In this document: piece after piece, positions 18,745 through 27,414 of the stretch
Position numbering within the stretch: the stretch's first letter is position 1
Layout of the letters: each line of letters starts with the position of its first letter
NCBI GenBank assembly: GCA_944385365.1
Contig: CALWWW010000026.1
Location: 1-34,870 of the forward strand
Source: an uncultured Oscillospiraceae bacterium
GTDB lineage: Bacteria > Bacillota > Clostridia > Oscillospirales > Oscillospiraceae
Direction of reading: 5' to 3'
Length of the DNA: 34,870 nt
Made by a program: the position numbers and the translations under genes
Notes under the pieces: model-generated
Seen by the model: the letters and a program-made list of their open reading frames with translations, nothing else
Database searches by the model: none
What the model was told of the DNA's origin: nothing

Positions 18745-18823
18745 CCGCCCAGCTCCCCAGCTTGCGGTTACTTCTTTGTAACTAGCTAAGGGAACAACCG
18801 TCTACCGGCAGCACCCCTTCTCT
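18731..18823 (-). ncRNA. Antisense antitoxin RNA of the type I module
   Basis: Predicted RNA of about 90 bases starting near 18823 from the minus-strand promoter at 18830-18858. It runs across the toxin's 3' end and stops at a hairpin (18736-18776) that on this strand is followed by six Ts. The overlap with the toxin mRNA includes the last codons and the terminator. This is the layout of RatA/TxpA and BsrG/SR4-type pairs. Ends are inferred from promoter and terminator positions. Confidence 0.65.
18736..18776. terminator. Shared terminator of toxin mRNA and antisense RNA
   Basis: AAGAAGTAACCGC (18736-18748) and its exact complement GCGGTTACTTCTT (18764-18776) form a 13-bp stem. The minus-strand exit has a six-T run; the plus-strand exit has only a short T-rich end. 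Confidence 0.85.
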
Positions 18824-18829
18824 ATGGTT

Positions 18830-18858
18830 AGTATATCCACTTTTGAAATAAAAGTCAA
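18830..18858 (-). promoter_or_regulatory. Promoter of the antisense antitoxin RNA
   Basis: On the minus strand TTGACT (18853-18858), 17-base spacer, TATACT (18830-18835). It is closer to consensus in the -35 box than the toxin promoter, as expected if the antitoxin RNA is in excess. Confidence 0.78.
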
Positions 18859-18896
18859 TAGACGTAAAGTGCCATAAATCAAAGGAAATGGAATGC

Positions 18897-18932
18897 AACT
18901 GCCATGGAATCCCGCAGGATTCCATGGCAGTT
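18897..18932. terminator. 16-bp perfect hairpin after ileS
   Basis: AACTGCCATGGAATCC (18897-18912) pairs exactly with 18917-18932 around a 4-base loop. The long T-run is on the plus strand, so it ends transcripts arriving from the toxin side well. On the minus strand, after ileS, the T-tract is weak. Confidence 0.85.
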
Positions 18933-18943
18933 TTTTATAGTTG

Positions 18944-21739
18944 TTACAGCGCTTCCACCACGGCGGCGCAGCGGGGGCACAGGCCGTCGGCATGGGTGGA
19001 ATGGGTGTGCTTCCAGCAGCGGGGGCACTTGGTACCTTCGGCCTCGCGGACCAGAACGCGGACGCCTTCGATGGGCGTTTCAGCTGCCTGGGCGTACAGC
19101 TCGGCATTGTCGGTGACCTCCACCGTAGACACCAGGAACAGGTCGGCCCACTGGCTGCCGAACCGGTTCTGAGTCTCGGCCAGATTGCTCTCCACAATGG
19201 GCTTGTCGGTGACCAGGGTCACGCAGGCTTCCAGGGACTTGCCGATCTTCTTGTCCGCGCGGGCAGCTTCCAGGGCGGCGTTGACGCCGGTACGCAGCTG
19301 GCTCAGGACGCTCCAGCGCTGCATGGCGACGTCGGACAGGCCGTACTCGGTGAACGGCTTGTTCATCTCGTTGAACACCACATTGCGCTCGTCGTCGCCG
19401 GTGCGGTGCTGCATGGCCAGCCAGATCTCGTCGCAGGTGAAGCAGAGGATGGGGGCGAAGATCTTGGTCATGGTGTCGAGAATCAGGTACAGAGCCGTCT
19501 GGGCGCTGCGGCGGCTGACGCTGTCCTTTTCATCGCAGTACAGGCGGTCCTTGATGATATCCAGATAGAAGTTGGACAGATCGACCACGCAGAAATCGTT
19601 GATGGCGTGGGTGATGGTCAGGAACTCATAATCCTTGTAGGCGGCCTCGCACTTCTCGATCAGGGCGTTCAGCTTGGTGATGGCCCAGCGGTCCAGCTCC
19701 AGCATGTCTTCGGGCTTGACCAGATTGTTGGGATCGAAACCGTCCAGGTTACCCAGGCAGTAGCGGGCCGTGTTGCGGAACTTCAGATAGTTCTGGGACA
19801 GCTGCTTGAAGATGTTGTCGGAGCAGCGGACGTCCACATGGTAGTCGGCGGAAGCGGCCCACAGGCGCAGCAGGTCGGCGCCGTACTTCTTGAAGATATC
19901 GGCGGGGTCCACGCCGTTGCCCAGGGACTTGTGCATGGCCTTGCCCTCGCCGTCCACGGTCCAGCCGTGGGTCACGCACTCCTTGAAGGGCGCGCCCTGG
20001 CCCAGTGCGCCCACAGCCGTCAGCAGGGAGGACTGGAACCAGCCGCGGTACTGATCAAGGCCCTCCAGGTACATGTCGGCGGGCCAGAAGCCCTGGTCCT
20101 TCTTCATGGAAGCAAAGTGGGTGGAGCCGGAATCGAACCAGCCATCCAGGGTATCCTCTTCCTTGGTGAAGCCGTTGGATTTGCCGCAGTGGGGGCAGGT
20201 GTAGCCCTTGGGCAGAATATCGGCGGCTTCCATCTCATACCAGGCATTGGAGCCCTTTTCGGCAAACAGCTTGGAGACGGCTTCGATGGTGGCGTCGTCA
20301 CAGATGGGCTTGCCGCAGTCGGCGCAGTAGAATACGGGGATGGGCAGACCCCAGCGGCGCTGACGGCTGATGCACCAGTCGCTGCGCTCGCGGATCATGG
20401 AGATCATGCGGTCCTTGCCCCAGCCGGGAATCCAGCGGACATCGTCGGTGGCTGCCACAGCGGCGTCCTTGAAGGCGTCCACGGAGCAGAACCACTGAGG
20501 TGTGGCGCGGAAGATGATGGGGCCTTTGCAGCGCCAGCAGTGGGGATAGGAGTGGACGATCTCCTCGGAGGCCAGCAGCTTGCCGCTGGCTTTCATGTCC
20601 GCGAGAATGACAGGGTTGGACTCCTCGGTCTTCATACCGGCATACTTACCGGCATAGTCGGTGTGGCGGCCCTGGTCGTCCACAGGCACCACCATGTCCA
20701 TACCGTAGCGCAGGCAGGTCTGGTAGTCGTCGGCGCCGAAGCCGGGAGCCGTGTGGACGCAGCCCGTACCGGAATCCATGGTGACGTAGTCGGCCAGTAC
20801 CAGACGGGAGGTTTTGGGCAGGAACGGATGGTCGGCCAGCATGTTCTCGAAGAAGGAGCCGGGGTGGGTCTCCACAATCTCCCAGCCCTCGATACCGGCG
20901 ATGCCCATAACTTTCTCGGTCAGGGCCTCGGCCATGACGTAAACCTCGCCGTTGGGATTCTTCACCAGGGCGTAGCTCTCGTCAGGATGCAGGGCAATGG
21001 CCAGGTTGCCGGGCAGGGTCCAGATGGTGGTGGTCCAGATGACGAAGAACAGCTTGCTGTGGTCAAACTGGCTCAGCTTGCCCTGATCGTCGTGCATGGG
21101 GAACTTGACATAGACGGTGGTACAGGGATCATCCTGATACTCGATCTCGGCCTCGGCCAGGGCTGTCTCGTCCTTGGGGCACCAGTACACGGGCTTGAGA
21201 CCCTTGTAAATGTAGCCCTTCTTGTACATAGCGCCGAAAATCTTCACTTCCTCGGCCTCAAAGCCGGGGTCCATGGTTTTGTAGGGGTGCTCCCAGTCGC
21301 CGATGACGCCCATGCGCTGGAAACCAGCCATCTGAATGTCGATATACTTCTGGGCGTAGTTATGGCAGGCGGTGCGGAACTCGGCCACGCTCATCTGCTT
21401 GCGGTTGAGCTTCTGCTCCTTGATGATGGCGGATTCAATGGGCATACCGTGGTTGTCCCAGCCGGGGATATAGGGGGTGTAATAGCCCCGCATGGCGTAG
21501 GAGCGGGTGATAAAGTCCTTGATGGACTTGTTCAGGGCGTGGCCCATATGCAGGCCGCCGTTGGAGAAGGGAGGGCCGTCATGGAGCGCAAACCGGGGCT
21601 TGCCCTCGTTCTTTTTCAGCAGTTCATTGTAGACGTCGATCTTCTTCCAGCGCTCCAGCATTTCCGGCTCGCGGGCGGGCAGACCGGCCCGCATGGGGAA
21701 GTCGGTCTTCGGCAGGTTAATGGTCTTGTTGTAGTCCAT
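18944..21739 (-). CDS. ileS: Isoleucyl-tRNA synthetase
   Basis: Class I synthetase charging tRNA-Ile. The HIGH motif appears as GGLHMGHALNKSI near residue 55. KMSKS is the variant AMHKSLGN. The CP1 editing domain (GTGCVHTAPGFGADDY) lies between them. A C-terminal zinc-finger tail, CPRCWKHTH...CPRCAAVVEAL, is typical of the bacterial type 1 enzyme. The start is ATG 21739 with AAGGAG eight bases upstream (931 residues). An in-frame ATG 17 codons earlier has no ribosome site and falls in the leader. Expression is controlled by the T-box upstream. Confidence 0.98.
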   Translation of the reverse strand: MDYNKTINLPKTDFPMRAGLPAREPEMLERWKKIDVYNELLKKNEGKPRFALHDGPPFSNGGLHMGHALNKSIKDFITRSYAMRGYYTPYIPGWDNHGMPIESAIIKEQKLNRKQMSVAEFRTACHNYAQKYIDIQMAGFQRMGVIGDWEHPYKTMDPGFEAEEVKIFGAMYKKGYIYKGLKPVYWCPKDETALAEAEIEYQDDPCTTVYVKFPMHDDQGKLSQFDHSKLFFVIWTTTIWTLPGNLAIALHPDESYALVKNPNGEVYVMAEALTEKVMGIAGIEGWEIVETHPGSFFENMLADHPFLPKTSRLVLADYVTMDSGTGCVHTAPGFGADDYQTCLRYGMDMVVPVDDQGRHTDYAGKYAGMKTEESNPVILADMKASGKLLASEEIVHSYPHCWRCKGPIIFRATPQWFCSVDAFKDAAVAATDDVRWIPGWGKDRMISMIRERSDWCISRQRRWGLPIPVFYCADCGKPICDDATIEAVSKLFAEKGSNAWYEMEAADILPKGYTCPHCGKSNGFTKEEDTLDGWFDSGSTHFASMKKDQGFWPADMYLEGLDQYRGWFQSSLLTAVGALGQGAPFKECVTHGWTVDGEGKAMHKSLGNGVDPADIFKKYGADLLRLWAASADYHVDVRCSDNIFKQLSQNYLKFRNTARYCLGNLDGFDPNNLVKPEDMLELDRWAITKLNALIEKCEAAYKDYEFLTITHAINDFCVVDLSNFYLDIIKDRLYCDEKDSVSRRSAQTALYLILDTMTKIFAPILCFTCDEIWLAMQHRTGDDERNVVFNEMNKPFTEYGLSDVAMQRWSVLSQLRTGVNAALEAARADKKIGKSLEACVTLVTDKPIVESNLAETQNRFGSQWADLFLVSTVEVTDNAELYAQAAETPIEGVRVLVREAEGTKCPRCWKHTHSTHADGLCPRCAAVVEAL

Positions 21740-22063
21740 TGTGATGCTCCTTATCTGAAATTTGACAATCTGGTTTGGCAATCTGGGCAATAAAAAAAGC
21801 CCTGTCTCTTACATAAGAGACAAAGGCAAGAACCTCTGCGGTACCACTCTTGTTGCCGGATTTCTCCGGCCGCTCACGCCCCACAGCCATGGGGACAACG
21901 GGATATCGGCCGTCAGCCGGCGCGCCTTACTGAGGTTCGGGCGGCATGCTCCCAGGTGATTTTCCACGCTCCTCCGCCGCGGCCTTTCACCAAAACCGGC
22001 CGCTCTCTGAGGACGGGTCAGACCGTGTACTCCTCCTGCTCATCGCAATTACCATATCATATT
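21740..22063 (-). promoter_or_regulatory. T-box leader of ileS, tRNA-Ile (AUC) specifier
   Basis: On the minus strand the leader has AGTA (22028-22031), a GGTTTTGGTG-type stem I loop, the specifier loop GAAAATCA (21957-21964) with AUC at 21958-21960, the T-box AGAGTGGTACCGCA (21837-21850) and a terminator at 21792-21826. Helices CACG/CGTG and CAGG/CCTG frame a 7-base and an 8-base strand of the specifier loop. Uncharged tRNA-Ile would stabilise the antiterminator and raise ileS expression. Confidence 0.93.
21792..21826 (-). terminator. T-box terminator hairpin before ileS
   Basis: Minus strand GTCTCTT-ATGT-AAGAGAC, extendable by GCCT/AGGGC pairs, followed by seven Ts. Confidence 0.88.
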
Positions 22064-22069
22064 ACTTGT

Positions 22070-22098
22070 ATCATACCCCGAAAGCCCCAGGTTGTCAA
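22070..22098 (-). promoter_or_regulatory. Promoter of ileS
   Basis: Minus strand TTGACA (22093-22098), 17-base spacer, TATGAT (22070-22075). Transcription starts near 22063, at the foot of the T-box. Confidence 0.88.
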
Positions 22099-22219
22099 CG
22101 AAAAATATAAAAATAATGGGCCGCCCTGCCAACCGGACGGAATGTACCTAAAACCATACTGGAATATGGGAATTTTATGCAGGAACTGTAATTTTTTTGT
22201 GTAAATTCTGTCATATATA

Positions 22220-22249
22220 TTGAAAAAATTGCAGGCGGCTGTGTATAAT
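22220..22249 (+). promoter_or_regulatory. Promoter of the hydrogenase-like chemoreceptor gene
   Basis: TTGAAA (22220-22225), 18-base spacer, TATAAT (22244-22249). It diverges from the ileS promoter. The ~80-base leader has no obvious structured element. Confidence 0.7.
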
Positions 22250-22340
22250 AAAAACAGTAACCATTACGGGCCTCCCATGGGGTGACAACCGTTTTTGACA
22301 AAGAAAACAGAAGAGAGAATATAGAAAGGGGATGGAAGCG

Positions 22341-24275
22341 TTGCGAGAGCTGATTTATACAACAGACCGGTGCATTGGCTGTAATCGTTGTATCTCCGCC
22401 TGCCCGGTTTTGACGGCCAACCATGTGGTGGAGCTGGGAGAACATGAGCGGCGTATTCAGGTGGATGCCTCCAAGTGTATCGCCTGCGGTTCCTGCCTCG
22501 ATGCCTGTGAGCATAACGCCCGGGGATTTGAGGACGATCTGGAACAATTCATTGCAGATTTGCGGGCAGGACAGAAGATTTCCGTGCTGTATGCTCCGGC
22601 GCTGGAAGCCAATTATCCGGGAGAATACAAGCGCATTTTGGGCGCTTTGAAGCATATGGGCGTCAACCACGTGTTCAGCGTCGGATTCGGCGCCGATATC
22701 ACCACCTGGGCCTATTTGAACTACATACAAAAAAATCACCTGGAGGGCGGCATTGCCCAGCCCTGCCCGGCGGTGGTCCGATACATTGAGAGTTTTCTGC
22801 CGGAGCTGCTGCCCAAGCTGATGCCGGTGCAGAGTCCCATGCTGTGCGCCGCCATCTACGCTAAAAACTATATGGGCATCCATGACAAGCTGGCCTTTCT
22901 CGGGCCGTGCATTGCCAAAAAAGCGGAGATCGATGATCCCAATACCCATGGCTATGTGAGTTACAATGTGACCTTTGACCATTTGCTCCAGTATCTCCGG
23001 AAAAACCGCATACAGGGCGACCCGGTGGAGGAGGAATGGCCCGCGGGTATGGGCGCTGTGTACCCCATGCCGGGCGGCTTGAAGGAGAACATCCGGTGGT
23101 TCTGCGGGGAGCAGGTATTTGTGCAGCAGAGCGAGGGCGAAAAGGCCGTCTATGAGACGCTGCGCCGGTACGTCCATCGGGTCAAGGCGGGCAAATCCCT
23201 GCCGCTGCTGTTGGATGTGCTCAACTGTGAACACGGCTGTATCGACGGTCCCGCCGTGGAGGAAACAAAGCGAGGCAACGACGATATGCTCTATGCGGTC
23301 CAGCAGCGCCGGGCCGCCGGACAGGCCAATGGCAGAGGCCCCTGGAGCCAGTGGCGAAGCCGAAAATCCCGGTGGAAGCAGTTAAACCGCGCATTTTCCA
23401 AGCTGCGGCTGGAGGATTTTACGCGGCGGTATACGGACCGTTCCCAGGAAAATCAGATCTGCCATCCCGACGGGGCAAAGCTGCGGGAAATTTTTGCGCA
23501 GATGGAAAAGAAAACCCCGGAAAGCCAGAAGATCAACTGCGGCGCCTGTGGCTACGCCACCTGTGAGGAAATGGCCACGGCCATTTATAACGGATGCAAC
23601 AAGCCCGACGGCTGCATTCACTATATCAAGCATCAGGTGGAACAGGAAAAGCAGGAAGTGGAAGAGATGTCCAAGGCCGTCCTGGACAAGAACCGCAGAA
23701 TCGGGGAGATGGTGGCCGACGCCGACGGACAGCTGGCCCTGCTCAGCGGGTCCATCAACGCCATGACGGAGCAGAACACCAACAATGCCAATGAGAGCAT
23801 CAGCATCACCACCGATATGCAGGAGATTGTGGAATTCAGCGCCAAGCTGACCCAGGTATTGGGCGAAGTGGGGGCGCTGCTGAAGCGGCTGGAGGAGAAC
23901 AACAACGGCATTGAACAGCTGGCCCTGCGGACACAGCTGCTGTCCCTCAATGCTTCCGTGGAGGCGGCCCGGGCCGGAGAGGCCGGAAAGGGCTTCTCTG
24001 TGGTGGCCAGCGAGGTGCGGTCCCTCAGCGAGGCCAGCAAGCAGACGGCCCAGGAGAGCAACCACAACAAAGACGAGATCAGCCAGACGCTGGAACAGCT
24101 GACCGCCGATGTGGGGATTCTGTGCCGGGTCACCGACAAGGTGAACGAGCGGCTCAACCATCTGACTGCCAACAGCGAGGAGATTTCCGCCGCGGCCCAG
24201 GATATTGCCCAGGCCACCCGCCAGCTGGGTGTCCACTTTGAACAGCTGAACGAAATGAGCCGGGAGTCTCAGTAA
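22341..24275 (+). CDS. Soluble [FeFe]-hydrogenase-like sensor fused to a chemoreceptor signalling domain
   Basis: A 644-residue cytoplasmic protein with five parts. Residues 11-60 are two 4Fe-4S ferredoxin motifs (CIGCNRCISACP, CIACGSCLDACE). About 75-350 is an H-cluster-type hydrogenase domain with AQPCPAVV (L1), GPCIAKKAE (L2) and NCEHGCIDGP (L3). About 397-425 is a further Fe-S motif, NCGACGYATCEEM. A coiled coil follows, then a chemoreceptor signalling domain with LLSLNASVEAARAGEAGKGF. The four cysteines expected to hold the cluster are present (about 142, 190, 296, 300). The L1 proton-shuttle cysteine of TSCCP enzymes is Pro, and the L2 methionine is Gly. This points to sensing H2 or redox state, not turnover, as in sensory hydrogenase groups. 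There is no membrane segment. I prefer TTG 22341, nine bases after GGGG, over ATG 22332, which abuts the ribosome site. Confidence 0.88.
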   Translation: MRELIYTTDRCIGCNRCISACPVLTANHVVELGEHERRIQVDASKCIACGSCLDACEHNARGFEDDLEQFIADLRAGQKISVLYAPALEANYPGEYKRILGALKHMGVNHVFSVGFGADITTWAYLNYIQKNHLEGGIAQPCPAVVRYIESFLPELLPKLMPVQSPMLCAAIYAKNYMGIHDKLAFLGPCIAKKAEIDDPNTHGYVSYNVTFDHLLQYLRKNRIQGDPVEEEWPAGMGAVYPMPGGLKENIRWFCGEQVFVQQSEGEKAVYETLRRYVHRVKAGKSLPLLLDVLNCEHGCIDGPAVEETKRGNDDMLYAVQQRRAAGQANGRGPWSQWRSRKSRWKQLNRAFSKLRLEDFTRRYTDRSQENQICHPDGAKLREIFAQMEKKTPESQKINCGACGYATCEEMATAIYNGCNKPDGCIHYIKHQVEQEKQEVEEMSKAVLDKNRRIGEMVADADGQLALLSGSINAMTEQNTNNANESISITTDMQEIVEFSAKLTQVLGEVGALLKRLEENNNGIEQLALRTQLLSLNASVEAARAGEAGKGFSVVASEVRSLSEASKQTAQESNHNKDEISQTLEQLTADVGILCRVTDKVNERLNHLTANSEEISAAAQDIAQATRQLGVHFEQLNEMSRESQ

Positions 24276-24322
24276 AAGCCGGAGACAGTATCCGATTGAC
24301 TCCATATACATTATATACATTC

Positions 24323-24359
24323 AAACGGGACGCACTGCCTAAGGCAGTGCGTCCCGTTT
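24323..24359. terminator. Terminator after the hydrogenase-like chemoreceptor gene
   Basis: AAACGGGACGCACTGCC (24323-24339) pairs perfectly with 24343-24359 around TAA, followed by a T on the plus strand after the stem's own TTT. A 17-bp stem between convergent genes. Confidence 0.93.
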
Positions 24360-24395
24360 TGCATAACTAGGGTAATAGTTGCAGCACAGAAAATC

Positions 24396-24419
24396 GGGGC
24401 GGGGGATGAACCCCGCCCC
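24396..24419 (-). terminator. Terminator after the 5'-nucleotidase gene
   Basis: GGGGCGGGG (24396-24404) and CCCCGCCCC (24411-24419) form a 9-bp GC stem. On the minus strand it is followed by GATTTTC, a short T-tract. Confidence 0.75.
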
Positions 24420-24447
24420 AAAAAAGGGAACGATATGCGCTGAGAAA

Positions 24448-26589
24448 TTAACCGGCGTTGCCGTTGCCGGCGTCGCTGGCAAGGTCCACGGTCAGAGTGA
24501 GCACGCCGTTCTGCTCTGTGGCCTGGGTGCCCAGCAGCGTATTGATGGTGTCGGCGGAGACGTAGTAGTTGCCACCGATGTAGAGGGCCGAAATCTCCAC
24601 AGGCTTACCATCCACCAGGACGGTGGGGGTGGAGTAGTCAATGGCGCTGCCCTCCATGTGGTCCGGCAGGGCCGGGCCCGTATAGGTACCGCCGCGGGTC
24701 AGCACAACGCTGCCGTTCCAGTCCACATTGAAGGCGGCTTCCGTACCCTGGAACGCGGCGGCCAGGTCACGCAGACGGAAGAAGGTGGTATCGCCCAGAC
24801 CGCTGCTGACGGCGCTGGCGGCGGAGAACAGCTGGCCGTTGACCACCACATTGTTGGCCTCGTTCAGGTTGATGCTCTTGTTATAGGGGACGGCCAGCTT
24901 GCCGGAGTTGATCTGCTCGATGTAGGCGGCCCGCTGGGGATTGTCCTTTTGCAGGTCAACGCCGGTGATCTTCCAGTTGTTGTCCACGGTGGGCTCCAGC
25001 GGGTCGTGCTGTCCCAGATAGACCAACAGCATATCCCGGACCGAGGCGGAGGACTCCCACAGCTTTTCGCCGGAGATGATGCCCTCATTTTTCAGACCCG
25101 TGTAGCGGTAGTCGTTGACGCAGAGGGTCAGCTCCTGGGTGTCGGAGAGGGGCTTGCCCTGGAAGGTCACATTTTCAATGCGCTGCCCGGCGGGCTTGGA
25201 CAGATTGACCTCGTAGTTAAGGCCGATGAAGTGGTCGTGGAGATAGCCGGGCTTGTCCGGATTGAAGGAGATATTCATGTCGCCGGGCTGCCACTGGTTC
25301 CAGCAGGCGGCGGCCCATTCCATATAGGCTTTCATTTCCGCGCCGGTGACCTTGACCGTATAGAGCACATTGGGGAACTTGTAGATGTCAAACAGATTGC
25401 CGTAGTTGAGATCGCCTTTCTTGAGGTCGCTGGTGTCCTTGAACAGGGCTACGGCGGTGACATCGGCGCCGGAGTTTTCCAGCTGGACGGTACCGATGAG
25501 GTCGATGACGGCGGTATCCTGCAAGCGGCCCTCGGGCAGGCCGTTGATCTCATTGACCGGCTGGAAGTCGGCGGCGGCGTGGCCCAGTACGTTGTCCTGG
25601 ATAAAGGAAACGGTCTTGGTCTGGGCGGCCTGGATGGCGGGAACGTTCCGCAGGCCCTGGTCCGGCTCGACGCCCTTCATGGACACGGTTTCCACGGTGG
25701 CGGCGGTGATCTCCTTGCTGCTGTTGAGGGTCAGATCATAGCGGACCACCTCGCCGGCGTTGTTCTTGGTCTCGCCCACAGGGATGGCGCCGTCATTGTT
25801 GACATAGGTGGTGTGGGTGTGGCCCAGTTGCAGGACGTCCACCTCGGGGCACTGGTCCAGAATGGTCTGGGCGGCGTCCGCGCCGTCGGTGGAGTATTCC
25901 GCGCCCAGACCGGCGTGGGCCGAAACCATGATGACATCGGCACTGGAACCGATTTCGTCGATGCAGCCGGCCACGGCGTCGGCCATGGAGGTAAAGGTCA
26001 GATCGGCCACGCCCTGCTTGGTGCCGTCCCAGCGGGGGATATTGGGCGTCGTCACGCCGATGATGGCCACCTTCACGCCGCCGCGCTCCACGATGGTGTA
26101 TCCAGCGCCGGTGAGGTATGTGCCGTCGGCGTTCTTGATGTTGGCGGCCAGAACCGGCATGTCGGCCTGGTCCACAATGGCCTTGAGGTTGTCCACGCCG
26201 AAGTTGAATTCATGGTTGCCCAGAACCCAGGCGTCGTACTGCATGTAGTTGAGGGCCGCGGGCACCGGGTGATCGGCGGTGTCCTTGGCATAGAGATCGT
26301 CGGTCATGATGGTGCCCTGGATGGTATCGCCGGCATCCACCAGAATGGTGTTGGGGTTTTCCGTCCGAACGCCATTGACATAGGTGGAAATCCGGGCCAG
26401 ACCGTCTCCGGTACTCTCCTTCATATCCTCGTAGGAGTAGCCCCAGACGTTGCCGTGGGTGTCAGAAGTGCCGATGATGGTCAGATGGACCTCGCCGGTT
26501 CCCGCCGCCAGGGCGGTGGTGGAGAGGGACAGCACCAGGGCTGCGCTCAGCACCGCCGACAAAATCCGGTTTCTTCTGTGTTTGCTCAT
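24448..26589 (-). CDS. Secreted 5'-nucleotidase / 2',3'-cyclic phosphodiesterase family protein
   Basis: A 713-residue exported protein. The signal peptide runs from MSKHRRNR through a hydrophobic core to ALA-A near residue 29. The metallophosphatase domain (about 33-290) has the dimetal motifs IGTSDTHGN, DAGDTIQG, GNHEFNFG and LGHTHTT. A 5'-nucleotidase C-terminal domain follows (about 330-520). The last ~140 residues resemble a copper-amine-oxidase-N-type stalk domain (VVVNGQLFSAASAVS, FFRLRDLAAAF). There is no LPXTG anchor. It likely salvages phosphate or nucleosides from outside nucleotides. The start is ATG 26589 with AAAGGAG; an earlier in-frame start (26616) lacks a site. A promoter is at 26649-26677. 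Confidence 0.93.
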   Translation of the reverse strand: MSKHRRNRILSAVLSAALVLSLSTTALAAGTGEVHLTIIGTSDTHGNVWGYSYEDMKESTGDGLARISTYVNGVRTENPNTILVDAGDTIQGTIMTDDLYAKDTADHPVPAALNYMQYDAWVLGNHEFNFGVDNLKAIVDQADMPVLAANIKNADGTYLTGAGYTIVERGGVKVAIIGVTTPNIPRWDGTKQGVADLTFTSMADAVAGCIDEIGSSADVIMVSAHAGLGAEYSTDGADAAQTILDQCPEVDVLQLGHTHTTYVNNDGAIPVGETKNNAGEVVRYDLTLNSSKEITAATVETVSMKGVEPDQGLRNVPAIQAAQTKTVSFIQDNVLGHAAADFQPVNEINGLPEGRLQDTAVIDLIGTVQLENSGADVTAVALFKDTSDLKKGDLNYGNLFDIYKFPNVLYTVKVTGAEMKAYMEWAAACWNQWQPGDMNISFNPDKPGYLHDHFIGLNYEVNLSKPAGQRIENVTFQGKPLSDTQELTLCVNDYRYTGLKNEGIISGEKLWESSASVRDMLLVYLGQHDPLEPTVDNNWKITGVDLQKDNPQRAAYIEQINSGKLAVPYNKSINLNEANNVVVNGQLFSAASAVSSGLGDTTFFRLRDLAAAFQGTEAAFNVDWNGSVVLTRGGTYTGPALPDHMEGSAIDYSTPTVLVDGKPVEISALYIGGNYYVSADTINTLLGTQATEQNGVLTLTVDLASDAGNGNAG

Positions 26590-26648
26590 GTTCTTGTCTC
26601 CTTTCCCTTGCCGCAAACTGCAGCAGGCCGTGGTTCAGACTGCTATTT

Positions 26649-26677
26649 ATTATAGCATGGTCAACGGCCCCTGTCGA
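26649..26677 (-). promoter_or_regulatory. Promoter of the 5'-nucleotidase gene
   Basis: Minus strand TCGACA (26672-26677), 17-base spacer, TATAAT (26649-26654). Confidence 0.8.
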
Positions 26678-26760
26678 GAAAGAAATTGTGCAAATGATAT
26701 AAAATTAAACAGAATACAGGGCTGTACTTTGTTGAAGTAAACAAAGAAAAGAAATGGGAC

Positions 26761-27414
26761 TCATGGGGTATTTTCACTGTGTACCGCGGCGAGTACCGCG
26801 CCGCTGCCGTCGAAAAAGGTCAGCGTATAGGGAGGAAGCTGCCGGTACTGGGGCGACTGGTAACAGTGTCGCAGCCACAGCGATTCAGCCTGGGCCAGGG
26901 TGGAGTGCTCACCATCATATTGGGGTTCCAGGGTAAAGAGAAACAGCCCGCTGTCCAGTTTCCCCGCCGCCGTATATTGGGCTGAAATGTCCACGGAGCC
27001 TTGCAGGGACAGAGTGATGGACAACTCCGCGGCGACGGCTTCGGATGGCGCGTCCACGGCGGCAAATACCGGAGCATCGGCGTAGTCATTGGGCAGCAGA
27101 ATCAGCTGGGGCTTGCCGCTGCGTTCCCACCGGTAAAACTGGTCCAACGCCGGGTCCTATGTAGTGGCAGCGGCGTGGATGTGGTCATCGGTGATGCCAA
27201 CGGTGACATGCCTGCCGCTGATCAGCTTTGTTTCCAGCACCACCTGAGAAGATTCCAACAACCGGCGGCGCTCCATGGCGTGAAATCGCAGAGATTGGGG
27301 CAGGGGAAAGCCCATACCGGCCCACAGCACGCCCAACGCCAGCAGGAGCACCGTCAAATCCAGGAGGATACGCCGCCGGTAGTCCTGGCGGTTTGCGGGG
27401 GTCAGCAGGTTCAT
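26761..27414 (-). pseudogene. Third gene of the PadR operon, membrane-anchored protein interrupted by an in-frame TAG
   Basis: A single frame of 218 codons, ATG 27414 to TGA 26761, split by TAG at codon 86 (27157-27159). The 5' part has one membrane helix (ILLDLTVLLLALGVLWAGM) and an outer segment ending ITDDHIHAAATT. The reading resumes directly with DPALDQFYRWERSGKP and continues to the end without further stops. The coherent frame on both sides suggests a recent nonsense mutation or a base-calling error rather than two genes. ilvD shows TAG is used as a stop here. The ATG overlaps the upstream stop as ATGA, so translation is coupled. I recognise no family; a membrane-anchored partner of the upstream protein is plausible. 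Confidence 0.75.

Noticed and set aside
18941-21793. 950-codon open frame antisense to ileS
   Set aside because: It is a codon-bias shadow of ileS, with no start signal of its own and a repetitive composition.
22332-22340. ATG 22332 as start of the hydrogenase-like receptor
   Set aside because: The AAAGGGG site touches this ATG directly, too close for use; TTG 22341 has normal spacing.
24379-26655. 758-codon open frame antisense to the 5'-nucleotidase gene
   Set aside because: The signal peptide and metal motifs are on the minus strand; the plus frame has no recognisable domain.
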